A model generated the notes under the pieces. It made no database searches. It was not told the DNA's origin and saw only the letters and a program-made list of their open reading frames with translations. 64,000 nucleotides of DNA, from contig NZ_BNEB01000006.1 in assembly GCF_016860545.1 (NCBI RefSeq), forward strand, positions 350,988 to 414,987, given 5' to 3'. This DNA comes from Streptomyces asoensis. GTDB taxonomy: Bacteria > Actinomycetota > Actinomycetes > Streptomycetales > Streptomycetaceae. The position numbers and the translations under genes were made by a program. Each line of letters begins with the position of its first letter. Position 1 is the first letter of the stretch. Positions 61,501 to 64,000 of this stretch are shown one piece after another.

Positions 61501-64000
61501 TCCCTCGTCGGGTCGTCGACCGTGCGCAGTCGGCGCGGATCCACCGCACGCAGCACCAGCGAACCCACCGAAGCCACCGGCGAACCCGCCGCATCGGCCA
61601 GGACCACCGACACCGCGTCCTCGCCCACCGGACTCACCCGCACCCGCACCACCCGCGCACCCACCGCGAACAACGCCACATCAGCCCACGCGAACGGCAG
61701 CCTCAGAGGCCGGTCCGCCGCGTGCAGCAGCAGCGGGTGCAGGGCGGCGTCGAGCAGCGCCGGATGGATCCCGAACCGGTCCGCGTCCTGGTGCAGGCCC
61801 TTCGGCAGTTCGACCTCCCCGAAGATCTCATCACCGGCCCGCCATGCGGCGCGCAGACCCCGGAAGGACGGCCCGTACTCGTAACCGGCGGCCGCCACCC
61901 GCTCGTAGAACCCGTCCACATCCACCGGCTCCGCCCCCGGCGGCGGCCAAGCGGTCAGCGAGACTTCAGCCACCTCCTCCTGTGCGCTGACGGCGCCGAA
62001 CGCGTGCTGCACCCAATCGGCGCCGTCCGACGCGCCTTCCTGACGGGAGTGGAGGGTGAGTTCGCGGCGTCCCGTCCCGTCGGGCGGACCCACCGAAAGC
62101 TGCACCTGCAACCCCCCACGCTCCGGCACCACCAACGGCGCCGCCAACGTCAACTCCTCCACCACGGCACACCCCACCTCGTCCGCCGCCCGCAACGCCA
62201 ACTCCACCAACGCCGCACCCGGCACCACCACCACACCCGACACCGCGTGATCCACCAACCACGGATGCGAACCCGACGACACCCGCCCCGCCAACACCAC
62301 CCGATCCTCAGCCGCCACCCGCACCAACGCCCCCAGCAAGGGGTGTTCGGCGTCGGCGAGCCCGAAGCCGGCCGGATCACCGGAACCGGCGGGCACGGAC
62401 TCCAGCCAGTAGTGCTGGTGCTGGAAGGCGTAGGTGGGCAGGTCCACGCGCCGGGCGCCCGTGCCGGCGAAGACGGCGTTCCAGTCGACGGCCAGGCCGC
62501 GGACGTAGCCCTCGGCGGCGGACGTCAGGAAGCGCTCCGGACCGCCTTCCTCGCGGCGCAGGGTGCCGAGCGCGACAGCCTGGGCGCCCGCAACGTCGTC
62601 GAACGTCTCCTGCATGCCGACGGCCAGGACCGGGTGGGGGCTGCATTCCACGAAGTATCCGAAGCCGTCCGCCAGCAACTCACGGACCGTGGCGTCGAAC
62701 CGCACCTCCTGACGCAGATTGGTCACCCAATAACCGGCGTCCAGGCCGCTCGTGTCGATCAGCGAACCCGTCACCGTCGAGTAGAACGGGACGTCAGACA
62801 GGCGCGGCTCGATACCGGCCAACGCCTCGGTGACCTGTTCTCGGATCGACTCCACCTGTGCGGAGTGTGAGGCGTAGTCCACCGCGATACGACGCGCCCG
62901 TATGCCCGCGCTCTCGCAGGCGGCCATCAAATCGTCCAAGGCATCCGGCTCACCCGAAACCACCGTCGACGAGGGGCCGTTGACCGAGGCGATCGAGATC
63001 CGCTCACCCCAGCCCGCGATCAACTCCCTTACCCGGTCCGCACCCGCGGCCACCGACACCATCCCGCCGTGGCCCGACAGGCTCTGCGCGATCGCCCTCG
63101 CCCGCAGCACGACCACCCGGGCACCGTCCTGCACCGACAGAGCGCCCGCCACCACAGCAGCAGCGATCTCCCCCTGCGAATGACCGATCACCGCACCCGG
63201 CTCCACACCCACCGAACGCCACACCGCCGCCAGCGACACCATCACCGCCCACAACGACGCCTGAACAACCACCACATCGTCCAGCGAAGCCGCATCCGGC
63301 ACACCCCGGACGACCTCGGTCACCGACCAGTCCACCAGCGAAGACAGGGCCGCATCACACTCCTGAAGCCGCTCCCGGAACACCGGCGACGACTCCCACA
63401 ACCCCGCACCCATCCCGAGCCACTGCGAGCCCTGGCCCGGGAACACGAACACCACCCGGCCCTGCTCCCCGGACACCACACCCGACACCACCCCGGCCGA
63501 AGGCACACCCTCCGCCACCGACCGCAACACCCCAACAGCAGAGTCCCGATCAGCGACCAGAACCACGGCACGGTGCTCCAGAGCCGACCGCGTCTCCACC
63601 AGGGAACGCGCCACATCGGCGACCGTCAGCTCGGAGCGCTGCTCGACGAACCCGGCGAGCCGCCCCGCCTGCGCCCGCAACGCCGCGTCCGAACGACCCG
63701 ACACCACCCACGGCAGCACGTCCGCCACGAGTCGCGGATCACCCGAAGACTCTTCCGGCTCCTCCGCCTCCGGCGCCTCCTCCAGGATCACGTGCGCGTT
63801 GGTCCCGCTGATGCCGAACGAGGACACACCGGCCCGGAGCGGGCGTGTGCCGTCCGTCGTCCATTCGACGGAGTCCGTCAGCAGTTCCACGGCACCCGCC
63901 GACCAGTCCACGTGCGGTGTCGGTTCGTCGACGTGCAGGGTCCTGGGCAGGACGCCGTGCCGCATCGCCTCCACCATCTTGATCACCCCGGCCGCACCCG
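58569..64000 (-). CDS. Type I PKS, module A (5' part beyond window): KS'-AT-DH-ER-KR-ACP
   Basis: The frame is open at the right edge; the window enters in the last quarter of a KS domain (..VIKMVEAMRHGVLPRTLHVD). Numbering from 63986, the AT spans about 178-475 with GHSQGE (270) and YASHS (371), predicting methylmalonyl-CoA. The DH has HAVSGVVVVP (580) and HPALLDAALH (741). The ER (about 1038-1355) reads LGMVP (Val, 2R type). The KR has GGTGTLGG, LDD and Tyr (GQAGYAAAN). The ACP has ELGFDSL, and the docking tail is DEVLDFINSELGIS. Active-site residues all look intact, so this is a fully reducing module. A TTA codon lies at 60966-60968. The true start, and any earlier modules in this protein, are outside the window. 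The gap to the next gene is 78 bp. Confidence 0.95.
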   Translation of the reverse strand, partial: GAAGVIKMVEAMRHGVLPRTLHVDEPTPHVDWSAGAVELLTDSVEWTTDGTRPLRAGVSSFGISGTNAHVILEEAPEAEEPEESSGDPRLVADVLPWVVSGRSDAALRAQAGRLAGFVEQRSELTVADVARSLVETRSALEHRAVVLVADRDSAVGVLRSVAEGVPSAGVVSGVVSGEQGRVVFVFPGQGSQWLGMGAGLWESSPVFRERLQECDAALSSLVDWSVTEVVRGVPDAASLDDVVVVQASLWAVMVSLAAVWRSVGVEPGAVIGHSQGEIAAAVVAGALSVQDGARVVVLRARAIAQSLSGHGGMVSVAAGADRVRELIAGWGERISIASVNGPSSTVVSGEPDALDDLMAACESAGIRARRIAVDYASHSAQVESIREQVTEALAGIEPRLSDVPFYSTVTGSLIDTSGLDAGYWVTNLRQEVRFDATVRELLADGFGYFVECSPHPVLAVGMQETFDDVAGAQAVALGTLRREEGGPERFLTSAAEGYVRGLAVDWNAVFAGTGARRVDLPTYAFQHQHYWLESVPAGSGDPAGFGLADAEHPLLGALVRVAAEDRVVLAGRVSSGSHPWLVDHAVSGVVVVPGAALVELALRAADEVGCAVVEELTLAAPLVVPERGGLQVQLSVGPPDGTGRRELTLHSRQEGASDGADWVQHAFGAVSAQEEVAEVSLTAWPPPGAEPVDVDGFYERVAAAGYEYGPSFRGLRAAWRAGDEIFGEVELPKGLHQDADRFGIHPALLDAALHPLLLHAADRPLRLPFAWADVALFAVGARVVRVRVSPVGEDAVSVVLADAAGSPVASVGSLVLRAVDPRRLRTVDDPTRDALFRVEWTGLPTGSDEPAQPATTAEVGSSEGQLTDAPGFPDLAALVASVDAGAEMPDAVIVPVGRGHRDGDITGGVRAVTVQALGLVQEWLASDLFAASRLVVVTRGAVPVGGDSDGERGEGAVDLVSAPVWGLVRAAQSEHPGRLLLLDLDGDPRSLAALPRAVAAAMAAEEPQMALRGGELFVPRMVRADEAGGPLLPPADVEAWRLETTGPGTLENLELVPAPEALAPLGEGQVRVSVRAAGVNFRDVVVGLGMVPGQETLGSEAAGVVTEAGPGVAGVAVGDRVMGLIPQGAFGPVTVVDHRLLTRVPDGWSFEQAAAVPAVFLTAYVGLADLGGLSAGESVLVHAATGGVGMAAVQLARHWGAEVFVTASEGKWDTLRAMGFDADHIASSRTLDFERKFHAATGGRGVDVVLNSLANEFADASLRLLPRGGRFLEMGKTDVREPHEVAERHPGVTYQAYDLARVEPDRVAAILSELGVLFERGVLESLPVRSWDVRRAPEALRFMAQARHTGKLVLTVPRPWDRSGTVLVTGGTGTLGGLLARHLVAGRGIRHLLLVSRRGPDAPGAAELVRDLHDLGAQSVDVVACDAADREALASVLASVGGEHALTAVVHTAGALDDALVGDLSAERLETVLRPKVDAALNLHELTREADLAAFVLYSSFAGVVGNPGQAGYAAANVFLDTLAGVRRAQGLPGVSLAWGHWEQASELTGRLAAADLRRLARSGIVAMPEPLGLGLFEAGCRAGESVLVTARLDVGVWASAGGEVTRALARTLVAPRAAARRVRAAAGDGGSGGSHLQRQLSAMGPGERVAHLVDVVRAHVATVLGHGSPAAVDPGRAFKELGFDSLTAVELRNRLQAATGLRLPATLVFDHPTPETLAEHLLAELSPEEDTAHGTESLLAELARLESAFAAVSADEAGHSTVARRLENLLAAWKETGPAQRKETAGDRLKSASADEVLDFINSELGIS
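58841..60071. repeat. 1.23-kb near-identical repeat, copy in module A
   Basis: Second copy of the repeat at 46670-47900, covering the module A KR end, linker and ACP. Such near-identity, including third codon positions, points to recent duplication or gene conversion between the two modules rather than shared function alone. Confidence 0.92.

Noticed and set aside
28200..63450. CRISPR-like or satellite repeat array
   Set aside because: The repeats are several hundred bases long, spaced by PKS module length, and in frame within AT domains.

Overview
The window is high-GC actinobacterial DNA and almost certainly comes from Streptomyces. The signs are GC-rich third codon positions, GTG starts, AGGAGG ribosome sites, rare TTA (bldA-type) codons, a DesK-type two-component system, an SCO0607-type lipoprotein, and giant modular type I polyketide synthase (PKS) genes.

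Layout. Positions 1-6750 look like ordinary chromosome flank. They hold a gene running off the left edge, a tiny membrane protein, a frameshifted hypothetical gene, a histidine kinase / membrane protein / response regulator group, a divergent LOR/scramblase-like gene, a decayed IS5-type transposase and a lipoprotein gene. The biosynthetic cluster starts near 6900. It holds a type II thioesterase (+) and a convergent crotonyl-CoA carboxylase/reductase (-), which share one promoter element. Next come a DHA2 exporter with its GbsR/MarR-type regulator, a MonCI/LasC-type flavin epoxidase and a second type II thioesterase. From 14129 to the right edge there are seven PKS genes, all on the minus strand and read from right to left. 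They carry nine extension modules; the first is cut by the edge.

How the genes work together. In order of transcription the modules are: A (58569->64000, methylmalonyl, DH-ER-KR); B, C and D (41574-58490: methylmalonyl DH-KR; methylmalonyl DH-ER-KR; an unusual VASH-motif AT with an A-type KR); E (methylmalonyl, dead KR and DH); F (methylmalonyl, KR); G (methylmalonyl, KR with a doubtful DH); H (methylmalonyl, DH-ER-KR); I (malonyl, no reduction, thioesterase). Read colinearly, the chain end is a beta-keto acid with C4-Me, C5-H2, C6-Me, C7-OH, C8-Me, C9-OH, C10-Me, C11 ketone, a C12 branch (ethyl expected), C13-OH, C14-Me, C15-H2 and a C16=C17 methyl-substituted alkene. A C7-OH to C3-ketone hemiketal, a beta-hydroxy ketone next to an ethyl-bearing carbon, and an alkene placed for epoxidation and tetrahydrofuran closure by C13-OH are the marks of lasalocid/lysocellin-type polyether ionophores. 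The epoxidase, the reductase supplying ethylmalonyl-CoA and the exporter fit this reading. The loading module, early modules and epoxide-opening cyclase are not in the window.

The PKS DNA is strongly mosaic. It has a 1.23 kb near-identical repeat, homogenised AT cassettes and patches of T-ending codon usage, all pointing to recent gene conversion and domain exchange.
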